Positions 18,596 through 27,950 are shown, numbered from the stretch's first letter. The stretch: 64,000 nt of DNA from an uncultured Granulicatella sp. (GCF_938030755.1 NZ_CALHIF010000022.1:1-64000), one strand, 5' to 3'. The notes: generated from the sequence alone by a model not told the origin. Numbers and translations are program-made.

Positions 18596-19735
18596 ATGTC
18601 AAATCACGAAAACTGTAGCTGTTGTCAAAAAGCACCCTTTAGACTCGATCACGTAGGAAGTTTCTTACGTCCCGAACGTCTAAAAGAAGCCCGTGCGAAA
18701 TTTAGTGCAGGAGAAATCACTGCTGAAGAACTCGAACGCGTTGAAAACGAAGAAATCATCGCCCTAATCGAGAAAGAAAAAGAACTAGGCCTCAAATCTG
18801 TCACAGACGGTGAATTCCGTCGCGCATTTTGGCACTTAGATTTTTTAGAACACTTAGAGGGAGTTGAACTTGTAGAAGTAGACCACTTCTCTGTTCAATT
18901 CAAAGATAAAGATGTGAAGCCAAAAACATTACGTATCGTTGGAAAGGTTGATTTCTCTGAAGACCATCCATTCGTAAAACACTTCAAATTCTTAAAAGAG
19001 CACGCTGGCGATACACCAGTAAAATTAACGATTCCTTCGCCAAGTATGTTGCATTTGATTACGCAAGTTCGTGAGAAAAACTATGTACCAATTGAGCGCT
19101 ACAAAGACAATGAAACCCTCTTCTATGATGATGTGGTTGAGGCATACCGTAAGGCGCTACAATGCTTCTACGACTTAGGATGCTGCAATATTCAATTAGA
19201 CGACACTAGCTGGGGAGAGTTCTGTGCGTTAGACAAACGGGATGCGTACGAAGCACGTGGATTCGACCTCGAACAAATCGCTCGTGACTATGTGGATGTA
19301 CTAAACCGTGTCATTGAATGGAAACCGGAAGATTTAGTGGTGAATATGCATATTTGCCGCGGAAACTTCCGCTCAACATGGTTCTCTAGCGGTGGTTATG
19401 AGCCAGTGGCGAAGACGCTATTTGGTCATTGCCGTGTGGATGGATTCTTCTTGGAATATGATAGTGACCGTGCTGGGGACTTTACTCCACTTCGCTATAT
19501 TAAAGACCAAAAAGTCGTTCTTGGTTTAATCACTTCTAAATCAGGGGAATTAGAGGATAAAGGCGAAGTTATCGCTCGTATTAAAGAAGCCAGTCAGTAT
19601 GTTCCTCTTGAACAATTATGCCTCAGCCCTCAATGTGGATTCTCTTCTACAGAAGAAGGCAATATCTTAACGATTGAAGCCCAATGGGATAAATTAAAAC
19701 TGATTGACGAAATCGTTCATGAAGTTTGGGGATAA
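18596..19735 (+). CDS. MetE C-terminal-like protein (YxjG/YxjH family), second copy
   Basis: A 379-residue paralogue of the protein at 16605. The zinc ligands are His252 and Cys254 (NMHICRGNF) and Cys347 (SPQCGF). Unlike the first copy it has an N-terminal CSCC cluster (Cys7, Cys9, Cys10) before the family start APFRLDHVGS. That cluster could bind an additional metal or be redox-active. AAAGAGGAAAATAG precedes the ATG. The operon ends in the strong bidirectional terminator at 19741-19789. The catalytic partner of the cyclase cannot be told from sequence. Confidence 0.88.
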   Translation: MSNHENCSCCQKAPFRLDHVGSFLRPERLKEARAKFSAGEITAEELERVENEEIIALIEKEKELGLKSVTDGEFRRAFWHLDFLEHLEGVELVEVDHFSVQFKDKDVKPKTLRIVGKVDFSEDHPFVKHFKFLKEHAGDTPVKLTIPSPSMLHLITQVREKNYVPIERYKDNETLFYDDVVEAYRKALQCFYDLGCCNIQLDDTSWGEFCALDKRDAYEARGFDLEQIARDYVDVLNRVIEWKPEDLVVNMHICRGNFRSTWFSSGGYEPVAKTLFGHCRVDGFFLEYDSDRAGDFTPLRYIKDQKVVLGLITSKSGELEDKGEVIARIKEASQYVPLEQLCLSPQCGFSSTEEGNILTIEAQWDKLKLIDEIVHEVWG

Positions 19736-19740
19736 ATTTT

Positions 19741-19789
19741 AACAAAAAATATCTCCTACAGTTTTTGGCTGTAGGAGATATTTTTTGTT
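19741..19789. terminator. bidirectional terminator, perfect 21-bp stem
   Basis: Positions 19741-19761 pair perfectly with 19769-19789 round a 7-nt loop. A and T runs at the two ends make it work for both the MetE-like operon (+) and the XRE gene (-). Confidence 0.95.
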
Positions 19790-19802
19790 GATTTCATCGT
19801 AT

Positions 19803-20093
19803 TTATCGCTTCTTTTTCTTAAAACGAATGTCTAAATCATACCCATTTTTACTCGCAATTTTTTGAAGATATGAAAGCGTAGGATTATATTTTCCTTTTT
19901 CAAGCCTAGAAAGATTTCCTTGCGTCATACCGGCGTTTCTAGCGAATTCCGTTTGAGTTAGTCCAGAATCGTGCCGAAGCCGGATCATGGCTAAAGCATT
20001 TTTCTGAAGGAAATATTCCGCCTCAAAATCATCCCTAAAAGTCTCATATTTCGCGTCAAGACGGTCAAAAACCCGCTTTAAATAATCCACCAT
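19803..20093 (-). CDS. XRE-family DNA-binding protein, HigA-like, no toxin beside it
   Basis: A 96-residue protein. Residues 30-85 are an XRE helix-turn-helix (MIRLRHDSGLTQTEFARNAG, then TQGNLSRLEKGKYNPTLSYLQKIA). The N-terminus (DRLDAKYETFRDDFEAEYFLQKN) resembles antitoxins of HigA type. The C-terminus is a basic tail (RFKKKKR). It stands alone: a terminator follows at once, and upstream lies the divergent rpsF promoter region, so no HigB toxin is adjacent. An inverted repeat at 20146-20158 overlaps its likely -35 and suggests autorepression. Confidence 0.82.
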   Translation of the reverse strand: MVDYLKRVFDRLDAKYETFRDDFEAEYFLQKNALAMIRLRHDSGLTQTEFARNAGMTQGNLSRLEKGKYNPTLSYLQKIASKNGYDLDIRFKKKKR

Positions 20094-20145
20094 TTTCTCT
20101 TTACCCCCCTAATTCCTTTATAAACTAATTGTAACATATATGCTA

Positions 20146-20158
20146 CATATCAGATATG
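20146..20158. promoter_or_regulatory. inverted repeat, candidate operator of the XRE gene
   Basis: The perfect inverted repeat CATATC-A-GATATG lies next to a possible minus-strand promoter (TAGCAT, 17 bp, TATAAA), so a bound dimer would block transcription. Confidence 0.4.
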
Positions 20159-20192
20159 ATATATTGAAACTATTTTACTGCTAGTCTGCGAC

Positions 20193-20213
20193 AAGTTTGC
20201 TCCTTGCAAACTT
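20193..20213. other. perfect 8-bp hairpin in GC-richer DNA before the rpsF promoter
   Basis: AAGTTTGC (20193-20200) pairs with GCAAACTT (20206-20213). No T run follows on either strand. The surrounding 20180-20240 is more GC-rich than its neighbours. Function unknown. Confidence 0.4.
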
Positions 20214-20243
20214 TCCTGAGCACCTCTGCAGCGCGGATTTCTG

Positions 20244-20272
20244 TTGCATTTTATAGCTTTGTTTGCTATAAT
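20244..20272 (+). promoter_or_regulatory. promoter of rpsF-ssb-rpsR
   Basis: The -35 is TTGCAT (20244-20249), the spacer 17 bp and the -10 a perfect TATAAT (20267-20272). Confidence 0.82.
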
Positions 20273-20281
20273 GATTGAACG

Positions 20282-20347
20282 TGAGTATTAGAAATGATAC
20301 TCTCCTTGCTTACTGAAATTTCAGTAGGCCAAAAGTCCATAAGGAGG
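20282..20347 (+). promoter_or_regulatory. rpsF leader, candidate S6:S18 autoregulatory structure
   Basis: The 75-nt leader has three possible pairings: GAGTAT with ATACTC (20283-20302), the perfect hairpin TACTGAAA/TTTCAGTA (20310-20325), and CTCCTT (20302-20307) with the Shine-Dalgarno AAGGAG (20341-20346). Sequestration of the ribosome binding site would allow feedback by S6 with S18, which is known for this operon type in other bacteria. The fold itself is not computed. Confidence 0.5.
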
Positions 20348-20356
20348 TGACAGTCA

Positions 20357-20656
20357 ATGAGTCAAACATCAAAATACGAGATTTTATATATCATCCGTCC
20401 AAACATCGATGAAGCTGCTAAAGCTGAATTGGTTGCAAGATTTGATGCTGTTTTAACAGACAACGGAGCAGTTGTTGTTGAATCTAAAGACTGGGCGAAA
20501 CGTCGTTTTGCATACGAAATTAAAGATTTCCAAGAAGGTATCTATCACTTAGTGAACATCACTGCTGAAGATGCTGCTGCAATCGATGAATTCGACCGTT
20601 TAGCGAAAATCAACAATGACATCTTACGTCACATGATTGTTAAATTAGAAGCATAA
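20357..20656 (+). CDS. rpsF: 30S ribosomal protein S6
   Basis: A 99-residue ribosomal protein that pairs with S18 on the platform of the 30S subunit. [17 protein letters not shown] and the conserved core [24 protein letters not shown] are diagnostic. TAAGGAGGTGACAGTCA precedes the ATG. First gene of the rpsF-ssb-rpsR operon. Confidence 0.99.
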   Translation: MSQTSKYEILYIIRPNIDEAAKAELVARFDAVLTDNGAVVVESKDWAKRRFAYEIKDFQEGIYHLVNITAEDAAAIDEFDRLAKINNDILRHMIVKLEA

Positions 20657-20702
20657 TTGTTTGTTATAAGTAAACAAAAATCTTGAAAGGAGTAAGAATT
20701 AA

Positions 20703-21200
20703 ATGATTAATAATGTTGTATTAGTTGGACGCTTAACACGTGCCGTTGATTTACGTTATACTTCAAACGGAACTGCTTATGCGAGCTTCTCTATCGCAAT
20801 TGATCGTCGTTACCAAAACCAAAACGGTGAACGCGAAACAGACTTTATCAACTGCGTAATGTGGCGTAAAGCTGCAGAAAACTTTGCGAATTTCACTCGT
20901 AAAGGCTCACTAGTAGGAATTGAAGGACGTATTCAAACTCGTAGCTATGATAACCAACAAGGCCAAAAAGTTTATGTGACTGAAGTGCTAGCTGAGAACT
21001 TCTCATTATTAGAATCACGTAATGTTACTGAACAACGCCCTGCAAATGATCAAAGCTCACAAGGTGGATTCCAACAAAATCAAACGAATAACTTTAATCA
21101 ATTTAACACTCCTACTTCATCATTCGGTGGTGGAATGTCTGATCCATTCTTAAGTAATGGAGAGACAATCAACATTTCAGATGATGATTTACCATTCTAA
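20703..21200 (+). CDS. ssb: single-stranded DNA-binding protein
   Basis: A 165-residue SSB. The OB fold occupies 1-105 (MINNVVLVGRLTRAVDLRYT; FINCVMWRKAAENFANF). A Gln/Asn/Gly-rich linker follows, then the acidic tip ISDDDLPF that recruits partner proteins. It coats single-stranded DNA as a tetramer. The position between rpsF and rpsR is standard. Confidence 0.99.
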   Translation: MINNVVLVGRLTRAVDLRYTSNGTAYASFSIAIDRRYQNQNGERETDFINCVMWRKAAENFANFTRKGSLVGIEGRIQTRSYDNQQGQKVYVTEVLAENFSLLESRNVTEQRPANDQSSQGGFQQNQTNNFNQFNTPTSSFGGGMSDPFLSNGETINISDDDLPF

Positions 21201-21222
21201 AGTTTAAAAGGAGGATACCATA

Positions 21223-21465
21223 ATGGCTCAACAACGTAGAGGTGGCGGTCAACGCCGTCGTAAAAAAGTTTGCTACTTCTGTGCAAACCACGTAGACTAC
21301 ATTGATTACAAAGATGTAGAATTATTAAAACGTTACATTTCTGAAAAAGGTAAAATCTTACCACGTCGTGTAACAGGTACTTGTGCTAAACACCAACGTA
21401 CTTTAACTGTTGCAATCAAACGTGCTCGTATCATGGGATTATTACCATTCACAACAGTTGACTAA
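21223..21465 (+). CDS. rpsR: 30S ribosomal protein S18
   Basis: An 80-residue basic ribosomal protein. [25 protein letters not shown] and the C-terminal [11 protein letters not shown] are family signatures. The CxxC near residues 18-21 marks the zinc-containing type. AAAGGAGGATACCATA precedes the ATG. Terminated at 21473-21504. Confidence 0.99.
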   Translation: MAQQRRGGGQRRRKKVCYFCANHVDYIDYKDVELLKRYISEKGKILPRRVTGTCAKHQRTLTVAIKRARIMGLLPFTTVD

Positions 21466-21472
21466 TTAAAAT

Positions 21473-21504
21473 AAGGATTGAGATTTTCTCAATCCTTTTT
21501 TTTT
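21473..21504 (+). terminator. terminator after rpsR
   Basis: The 10-bp stem AAGGATTGAG/CTCAATCCTT (21473-21482 with 21488-21497) is followed by a long T run. Confidence 0.93.
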
Positions 21505-21630
21505 ATTATTTAGTATCTATCAAAAGTTTAAAGTGTTAATGATGAGATTTTCGTCACTCAGAAGAACATTAAACTCTTATCAGTACTCAAGATTTATAAA
21601 ATAGCAGTTTAATAACAAATTACATCAGAA

Positions 21631-21646
21631 TGTTTCACGTGAAACA
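21631..21646. promoter_or_regulatory. parS site 1 (ParB-binding centromere)
   Basis: TGTTTCACGTGAAACA is a perfect palindrome and an exact match to the ParB/Spo0J consensus. It extends to a 20-bp palindrome. Confidence 0.95.
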
Positions 21647-21678
21647 TTTATGAACTACTCTACCCTCTTTCTACAAAA

Positions 21679-21694
21679 TGTTTCACGTGAAACA
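21679..21694. promoter_or_regulatory. parS site 2 (ParB-binding centromere)
   Basis: An identical 16-bp parS, extended to a 24-bp perfect palindrome (21675-21698). The centre is 48 bp from site 1. Both lie in the rpsR-gdpP gap about 15.6 kb from the unwinding region. Confidence 0.95.
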
Positions 21695-21760
21695 TTTTAG
21701 AAGAACTGACGATTCCCTAAAAATATGGTAAAATAGAGTCTATAGAAAGAAGGTGCAGTA

Positions 21761-23788
21761 ATGAAGAAAAGCCTAACAGAACATATAAAGGCTTTACCGA
21801 CATTTCTTAAAGGCTATGCTATAAAAAAATACGGATACTCCTTCGTCGGGATAATCCTCTGCATGCTTATAATAGCTTATGTAATGAATATATGGGTAGG
21901 AATTGTTCTAACTTTATTTGTAATATTGATTGGTATACTACTCTACTCTTTTGCGAATTATATCGTTAAAGAAACAAATCATTATGTATCGAACTTATCC
22001 TATAAAATCAATAAAGGCTCACAGGATGCTTCCATTAAAATGCCGATTGGAATGCTTCTTCTTGATTCTAATGGAGAAATACAATGGATTAATCCATATT
22101 TACAAAAATATTTTGATAAAAAAGATCTTCTGGGTTTTTCTTTGAAACAAGTAGATAAAGAATTGGCTCAAACTGTTAGCCAATTAAAACCTAACGAAGA
22201 GAAAGTAATTTATTGGAAAGAAAAATATTTCCAAACGGTCTTCCATTCAGATATCGGAATGCTATATATGATGGATATTACAGAGTATGCCGTTATCAAG
22301 GAAACCTATTTAGATGAAAGACCTGTATTTGGGCAAATTTTTGTCGATAATTATGCTGAAGTGTCGCAATCTTTAACCGACCGCAAGAAATCGAACCTAA
22401 ACAACTTCGTGACGAACCAGTTAACGAGTTGGGCAAATCATAATAATATCTATTTAAAACGTGTAGATACAGACCGATTTGTAGCGTTTCTCGATAAAAA
22501 AATATTATCAAGACTCGAAAAAGATAAATTCGATATAATTGATAAAATTCGTGAAACTACAGCTCAACAAAATACTCCTCTAACTGTAAGTATGGGTTTT
22601 TCTTACGCTGATTCTACTGTTAATGAAATGTATTACGATGAAATTGCGTCTCTTGCACAAGAAAACCTAGATTTAGCGCTAGGGCGTGGTGGAGATCAAG
22701 TTGTAGTTCGTTCAAAAAATGAAGAAACAAGGTTCTATGGTGGAAAAAGCAATCCTCTAGAGAAGCGGACAAGAGTGCGTTCTCGTATGGTTTCTCAAGC
22801 CTTAGAAAACATGATGGCTGAAGCAACTCAAATTATCATCATGGGACATCAATATCCTGACATGGACTGTGTAGGCGGGTGTTTAGGAATACGTAGAATT
22901 GCTAAAATGCATGGAAAAACATCGTGGATTGTCACGAATCCAGACCAATACTCTCACGATATAAAAAAATTAATGGCTGTGATTAAGGAAGATGAGGAAC
23001 TCTTCTCTTCTATCGTGACCCCAGAAATGGCGGAAGCTTTATTAACTCCAGAAACATTAGTCATTATCGTGGATGTAAGCAAACCATCCCTAACGGCTTC
23101 ACCAGAAGTTGTCGAGAAAGCAAATCAATTGGTTATTATTGATCACCATCGACGCGGACAAGAATTTCCTGCAAATCCTGATTTGGTTTATATTGAACCG
23201 TATGCTTCTTCAGCTGGTGAGTTAATTACCGAACTTTTAGAATATCAATCGAATGAGGAAGAACAAATTAAGACGATTGAAGCAACAACATTATTAGCAG
23301 GAATCATCGTTGATACGAGAAATTTCACCCTGCGTACAGGTTCAAGAACCTTCGATACTGCTAGTTATTTAAAATCAGTTGGCGCCGACACCATCCTCAT
23401 TCAACGCTTACTGAAAGAAAATGTAGATACGTATTTGATGCGAAGCCATTTGTTAAATTCACTAGAGATTCTTCCGAATAACATCGGAATTGTTCACGGA
23501 GAAGAGACATTTGTCTACCCTACAGTTGTTGCAGCTCAGACTGCGGATATGATGTTATCTATGGAAAATATCGATGCTTCATTTGTTGTCACTAAACGGA
23601 ATGACGGTCGTATTGGAATTAGCGCGCGTAGTCTTGGGAATAAAAACGTTCAACGTGTAATGGAAAAAATGGGTGGTGGTGGACATTTATCAAATGCTGC
23701 TACACAGCTAACGGATATGAGTATCGAAGAAGCTATCGAACAGTTGAAGACTGTTATTCAAGAATTAGATACTGAAATTAATCTATAA
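21761..23788 (+). CDS. gdpP: cyclic-di-AMP phosphodiesterase GdpP
   Basis: A 675-residue membrane enzyme that cleaves c-di-AMP to pApA. Two transmembrane helices lie at about 25-64, followed by a PAS-like domain (about 85-170) and a degenerate GGDEF domain (about 180-315). The DHH domain starts with GHQYPDMDC at 362-370 and carries IDHHR at 460-464. The DHHA1 domain has GGGGHLSNAAT from 638. Length and order are typical. AGAAAGAAGGTGCAGTA precedes the ATG. It is followed 19 nt later by rplI, as in other Firmicutes. Confidence 0.98.
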   Translation: MKKSLTEHIKALPTFLKGYAIKKYGYSFVGIILCMLIIAYVMNIWVGIVLTLFVILIGILLYSFANYIVKETNHYVSNLSYKINKGSQDASIKMPIGMLLLDSNGEIQWINPYLQKYFDKKDLLGFSLKQVDKELAQTVSQLKPNEEKVIYWKEKYFQTVFHSDIGMLYMMDITEYAVIKETYLDERPVFGQIFVDNYAEVSQSLTDRKKSNLNNFVTNQLTSWANHNNIYLKRVDTDRFVAFLDKKILSRLEKDKFDIIDKIRETTAQQNTPLTVSMGFSYADSTVNEMYYDEIASLAQENLDLALGRGGDQVVVRSKNEETRFYGGKSNPLEKRTRVRSRMVSQALENMMAEATQIIIMGHQYPDMDCVGGCLGIRRIAKMHGKTSWIVTNPDQYSHDIKKLMAVIKEDEELFSSIVTPEMAEALLTPETLVIIVDVSKPSLTASPEVVEKANQLVIIDHHRRGQEFPANPDLVYIEPYASSAGELITELLEYQSNEEEQIKTIEATTLLAGIIVDTRNFTLRTGSRTFDTASYLKSVGADTILIQRLLKENVDTYLMRSHLLNSLEILPNNIGIVHGEETFVYPTVVAAQTADMMLSMENIDASFVVTKRNDGRIGISARSLGNKNVQRVMEKMGGGGHLSNAATQLTDMSIEEAIEQLKTVIQELDTEINL

Positions 23789-23807
23789 CTATGAGGAGGA
23801 ATAGAGT

Positions 23808-24260
23808 ATGAAAGTAATTTTCTTAAAAGATGTAAAAGGCAAAGGTAAAAAAGGCGAAGTTAAAAATGTAGCTGATGGCTATGCACAAAATTTCTTAATT
23901 AAGAACGGTTTTGCAAAAGAAGCTACTTCAGCAAATCTCGCTACTTTATCCGGTCAAAAGAAAGCGGAAGAAAAACATAACGCCGAATTATTAGCAAAAG
24001 CTAAAGAATTGAAAGAGTTCTTAGAACGCGAAGAAACAGTAGTTACCATTAAGGCTAAAGCAGGCGAAGATGGACGTTTGTTCGGGGCAATTCCAGCAAA
24101 ACAAATTGCGGAAGAATTCAATAAAACTTTTAATGTAGAACTTGATCGTCGTAAATTCGAATTAGCGGCTCCAATTCGAGCGTTAGGATACACTCGTGTC
24201 CCTGTTAAATTACACCATGATGTTCAAGCGATTATGACAGTGAATATCGTCGCTCAATAA
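23808..24260 (+). CDS. rplI: 50S ribosomal protein L9
   Basis: A 150-residue protein. [18 protein letters not shown] and [17 protein letters not shown] form the N-terminal domain. A long helix and a C-terminal domain (about 80-150) follow. AGGAGGAATAGAGT precedes the ATG. Its own terminator lies at 24275-24312. Confidence 0.99.
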   Translation: MKVIFLKDVKGKGKKGEVKNVADGYAQNFLIKNGFAKEATSANLATLSGQKKAEEKHNAELLAKAKELKEFLEREETVVTIKAKAGEDGRLFGAIPAKQIAEEFNKTFNVELDRRKFELAAPIRALGYTRVPVKLHHDVQAIMTVNIVAQ

Positions 24261-24274
24261 AGTTAGAAATTAGA

Positions 24275-24312
24275 AAAGAGATTATCCCACTTAGATAGTC
24301 TCTTTCTTTTTT
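24275..24312 (+). terminator. terminator after rplI
   Basis: A 12-bp stem with one wobble pair (24275-24286 with 24294-24305), a 7-nt loop and a T-rich tail. Confidence 0.85.
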
Positions 24313-24447
24313 ACAAAATATGTGATAATAATCACAAAACGATTAAGTTATCTTTTATTTTGAGCCCAATCTTCTGTTTTATTAGGGTGTTTTGTGATAC
24401 AATGAAACTGTATTTTTATGGCTATTTTTAGTAGAAAGGGTGTTTGA

Positions 24448-25833
24448 ATGGAAGAGCTATATCCAAATTTAGTTCCGCCACAAAATCTAGAGGCAGAAGA
24501 GGCCGTTTTGGGTTCAATTCTTTTGGAACAAGACTCGATTATTTCGGTCATGGAGTTTCTTGTACCCGATGATTTTTATCGCGTTGCTCATCAATTGATT
24601 TTTGCCGCGATGATTGAATTAAATCAAAATTCGGAAGCAATCGATCCAATCACCGTTTCTGAGAAATTAAGGCAAAAGAACCAAATTGAAAATGTGGGTG
24701 GAGAAGCTGGTATTATAGAGCTTCTTGATAAAGTTCCTACAGCAGCCAACGTGGAATTTTACACTCAAATTGTTTTAGAAAAATCAACTCGTCGTAAATT
24801 AATTAAAACATCGACGAATATTGTAAAAAATGCTTACCAAGAAGATGAGACGATTGCAAATGTTTTAGATACAGCTGAAAGAGACATTCTTTCTGTATCT
24901 GAAGGACGAAATAAAGCGGGATTCATTCCAATTCGTGATGTTTTACATGACGCATATGCAAGCTTAGAAGAACGCTCCAAAAATAATGGAGAAGTTACAG
25001 GAATTGCTACAGGGTATATCGGTTTGGATCGAATGACTTCTGGACTTCACGCAGATGAGTTGATTATTTTAGCAGCACGTCCTTCTGTCGGGAAGACCGC
25101 TTTTGTATTAAACATTGCTAAGAACGTTGCGGTTAACTTGAATGAAACAGTAGCGATTTTCAGTCTTGAAATGGGGGCAGAATCTTTAGTAGAACGGATT
25201 ATCTGTTCTCATGCGAGCATTAATGCAGGACATTTGAAAACAGGGAAATTGACTGATGAGGAATATACGCAATATTTCGTGGCGACAGGGGTCCTTGCTG
25301 AAGCTCCTATTTATATCGATGATACTCCAGGAATTCGTGTGTCAGAGATTCGTGCGAAATGTCGTCGTTTGAAGCAAGAGCGAAATAATCTCGGCTTAGT
25401 AGTGATTGATTACTTACAATTAATTGAAGGAAACGGAAAAGAGAGCCGTCAACAAGAGGTTTCTGAAATTTCTCGTAATTTGAAAAAATTAGCGAAGGAA
25501 TTAAAGGTTCCAGTTATTGCACTTTCTCAATTATCTCGTGGAGTGGAACAACGTCAAGATAAGCGACCAATCATGTCGGATATTCGTGAATCTGGATCTA
25601 TCGAGCAAGATGCGGATATCGTAGCGTTCTTATATCGTGATGATTATTATCGTCAAGAGCCAGATGAAAATGGACATGTTCCAGAAGTGGAGCCAAATAG
25701 TACCATTGAAGTCATTATTGAGAAAAACCGTAGCGGTCCACGTGGAACGGTTGAATTGAACTTCATGAAAGAATTTAATAAGTTTACAAATTTAGTGCCA
25801 GATGAAATTGAGCAAAGAGCTCCAATGGCATAG
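24448..25833 (+). CDS. dnaB: replicative DNA helicase (DnaB family; DnaC of Bacillus)
   Basis: A 461-residue hexameric helicase. The N-terminal primase-interacting domain lies at 1-110 ([20 protein letters not shown]), followed by a linker. The RecA-like motor has Walker [11 protein letters not shown] (Lys216, Thr217), Walker [11 protein letters not shown], and the DNA-binding loop [33 protein letters not shown] precedes the ATG. The name follows the DnaB family; in B. subtilis nomenclature it would be dnaC. Confidence 0.98.
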   Translation: MEELYPNLVPPQNLEAEEAVLGSILLEQDSIISVMEFLVPDDFYRVAHQLIFAAMIELNQNSEAIDPITVSEKLRQKNQIENVGGEAGIIELLDKVPTAANVEFYTQIVLEKSTRRKLIKTSTNIVKNAYQEDETIANVLDTAERDILSVSEGRNKAGFIPIRDVLHDAYASLEERSKNNGEVTGIATGYIGLDRMTSGLHADELIILAARPSVGKTAFVLNIAKNVAVNLNETVAIFSLEMGAESLVERIICSHASINAGHLKTGKLTDEEYTQYFVATGVLAEAPIYIDDTPGIRVSEIRAKCRRLKQERNNLGLVVIDYLQLIEGNGKESRQQEVSEISRNLKKLAKELKVPVIALSQLSRGVEQRQDKRPIMSDIRESGSIEQDADIVAFLYRDDYYRQEPDENGHVPEVEPNSTIEVIIEKNRSGPRGTVELNFMKEFNKFTNLVPDEIEQRAPMA

Positions 25834-25864
25834 TAAAATTAAAAAAATAGAAGAGGTGCGTCAA

Positions 25865-27154
25865 ATGTCATCAGTAGTCGTTGTTGGAACACAATGGGGA
25901 GACGAAGGAAAAGGGAAAATTACAGATTTCCTCAGTGAAAATGCAGAAGTAATCGCTCGATATCAAGGGGGAGACAATGCAGGGCATACCATTCAATTTA
26001 ATGGGGTAACTTATAAACTTCATTTAATTCCATCCGGTATTTTTTCATCAGAAAAAATTAGTGTGATTGGAAATGGAGTGGTCCTAAATCCAAAATCTCT
26101 CATCACAGAACTTGAATATTTACAAGAAAGAAATGTGACTACTGATAACTTACGTATTTCAGACCGTGCGCATGTCATCTTGCCATACCATATTCGCTTA
26201 GACCAATTACAAGAAGAAGCGAAAGGCGATAACAAAATTGGAACAACGAATAAAGGGATTGGACCGTGCTACATGGATAAAGCAGCGCGTGTTGGGATTC
26301 GTGTGGCAGACTTACTAGACCGTGAAGTATTTGCTGAACGTCTAAAAATTAACTTAGCCGAAAAGAATCGCCTCTTTACTAAAATGTACGATGCAGAACC
26401 AATCGAGTTCGATGATATTTTCGAAGAGTACTACGAATATGGTCAACAAATAAAGAAATACGTTTGCGACACTTCCGTGATTTTAAACGATGCATTAGAC
26501 CAAGGAAAACGCGTATTATTCGAAGGGGCACAGGGTGTTATGCTGGATATCGACCAAGGAACCTATCCATTCGTAACATCTTCAAACCCAGTTGCTGGTG
26601 GGGTAACGATTGGTAGCGGTGTTGGACCTTCAAAAATTAATAAAGTCGTTGGGGTATGTAAAGCGTACACTTCTCGTGTAGGGGATGGACCTTTCCCAAC
26701 AGAATTATTCGATGAAATCGGCTCACGTATTCGTGAAGTTGGACGTGAATACGGTACAACTACTGGGCGTCCAAGACGTGTTGGATGGTTCGATAGCGTT
26801 GTAATGCGTCACTCTAAACGTGTATCAGGCATTACAAACTTAAGCTTGAACAGTATCGATGTATTAACAGGATTAGAAACGATTAAAATCTGTGTGGCTT
26901 ACCGTAAGCCAAATGGAGAAGAAATTTCCCATTACCCAGCAAGCTTAGTCGAATTAGGACAATGTGAACCAGTCTATGAAGAATTACCTGGTTGGACGGA
27001 AGATATTACAGGATGCCGTTCACTAGAAGAACTACCTGAAAATGCACGTAACTATGTACGTCGTATTTCAGAATTAGTCGGCGTTCGCATTTCTACTTTC
27101 TCAGTAGGACCAGATAGAGAACAAACCAACATTTTAGAAAGTGTTTGGGCATAA
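25865..27154 (+). CDS. purA: adenylosuccinate synthetase
   Basis: A 429-residue enzyme of AMP synthesis (IMP + Asp + GTP to adenylosuccinate). The start is the ATG at 25865, preceded by AGAGGTGCGTCAA, giving [18 protein letters not shown]; an upstream in-frame ATG at 25802 lies inside dnaB and would add 21 unconserved residues. GTP- and IMP-binding elements are visible: GDEGKGK (12-18), GDNAGHT, and GTTTGRPRR. It lies 31 nt after dnaB. Confidence 0.98.
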   Translation: MSSVVVVGTQWGDEGKGKITDFLSENAEVIARYQGGDNAGHTIQFNGVTYKLHLIPSGIFSSEKISVIGNGVVLNPKSLITELEYLQERNVTTDNLRISDRAHVILPYHIRLDQLQEEAKGDNKIGTTNKGIGPCYMDKAARVGIRVADLLDREVFAERLKINLAEKNRLFTKMYDAEPIEFDDIFEEYYEYGQQIKKYVCDTSVILNDALDQGKRVLFEGAQGVMLDIDQGTYPFVTSSNPVAGGVTIGSGVGPSKINKVVGVCKAYTSRVGDGPFPTELFDEIGSRIREVGREYGTTTGRPRRVGWFDSVVMRHSKRVSGITNLSLNSIDVLTGLETIKICVAYRKPNGEEISHYPASLVELGQCEPVYEELPGWTEDITGCRSLEELPENARNYVRRISELVGVRISTFSVGPDREQTNILESVWA

Positions 27155-27181
27155 AAAAGAATAGAGTAAAGGAAGATTGAT

Positions 27182-27898
27182 ATGAAGAAAATCTTAGTTG
27201 TAGATGATGAGAAACCAATCTCAGACATCGTCAAGTTTAGTCTTTCAAAAGAAGGATTTGAGGTCATTACAGCATTTGATGGCGAAGAAGGACTCGCTGC
27301 TTTCCACGAAAAAAATCCAGATTTAGTCATTTTGGACTTGATGTTACCAAAAATTGATGGATTAGAAGTTTGTCGTGAAATTCGTAAAACAAGTCATGTT
27401 CCTATTATCATGGTAACGGCTAAAGATTCTGAAATTGATAAAGTTTTAGGTCTGGAATTAGGTGCAGACGATTACGTAACAAAACCTTTCTCAAATCGAG
27501 AATTAATCGCGCGTGTGAAAGCAAACTTACGTCGTCAACAATTAGCTCCAGCGGAAACAGAAGAAGAAAAAACAGCTAACGAAATTGTTTTAGGCGCTTT
27601 AACGATTCATGAAGATGCCTATGTGGTTTCAAAACGTGGTGAAGAAATCGAATTAACGCATCGTGAATTTGAATTGCTTCATTATTTAGCAAAACATATC
27701 GGACAAGTGATTACTCGTGAACACTTATTGCAAACGGTGTGGGGCTATGATTACTTTGGGGATGTTCGTACAGTAGACGTAACCGTTCGTCGTTTACGTG
27801 AAAAAATTGAAGACACACCGAGTCATCCAACATGGATTATGACGCGACGTGGGGTAGGATACTATATTAAAACCCCAGACCAAGAAAAAGATGCTTAA
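27182..27898 (+). CDS. walR: response regulator WalR (YycF)
   Basis: A 238-residue OmpR-family regulator that controls cell-wall hydrolase genes with WalK. The receiver has the acidic pocket VDDE (7-10), phosphoacceptor Asp52 (VILDLMLP) and Lys in TKPFSNRE. The winged helix spans about 130-232 ([32 protein letters not shown]). It is the first gene of walRKHIJ. A long hairpin separates it from walK. Confidence 0.98.
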   Translation: MKKILVVDDEKPISDIVKFSLSKEGFEVITAFDGEEGLAAFHEKNPDLVILDLMLPKIDGLEVCREIRKTSHVPIIMVTAKDSEIDKVLGLELGADDYVTKPFSNRELIARVKANLRRQQLAPAETEEEKTANEIVLGALTIHEDAYVVSKRGEEIELTHREFELLHYLAKHIGQVITREHLLQTVWGYDYFGDVRTVDVTVRRLREKIEDTPSHPTWIMTRRGVGYYIKTPDQEKDA

Positions 27899-27905
27899 AC
27901 AACGA

Positions 27906-27950
27906 ATGCGCTTTTCCTTGCCATGGTATATTCTGGCAAGAAAAGCGTAT
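27906..27950 (+). other. long imperfect hairpin between walR and walK
   Basis: Positions 27906-27923 pair with 27934-27950 (17 pairs, one bulged C, one G-U pair) round a 10-nt loop. The tail is TTTTGCTAAAA, a poor terminator. It may attenuate or stabilise walR mRNA relative to walK. Confidence 0.6.

Noticed and set aside
20193..20240. Possible fourth, diverged unit of the structured repeat family (GCAAGGAG..TTGTCGCAG on the minus strand)
   Set aside because: Resemblance is limited to a few bases; the delimiting tag, the internal loop and the gene-end position are all missing.
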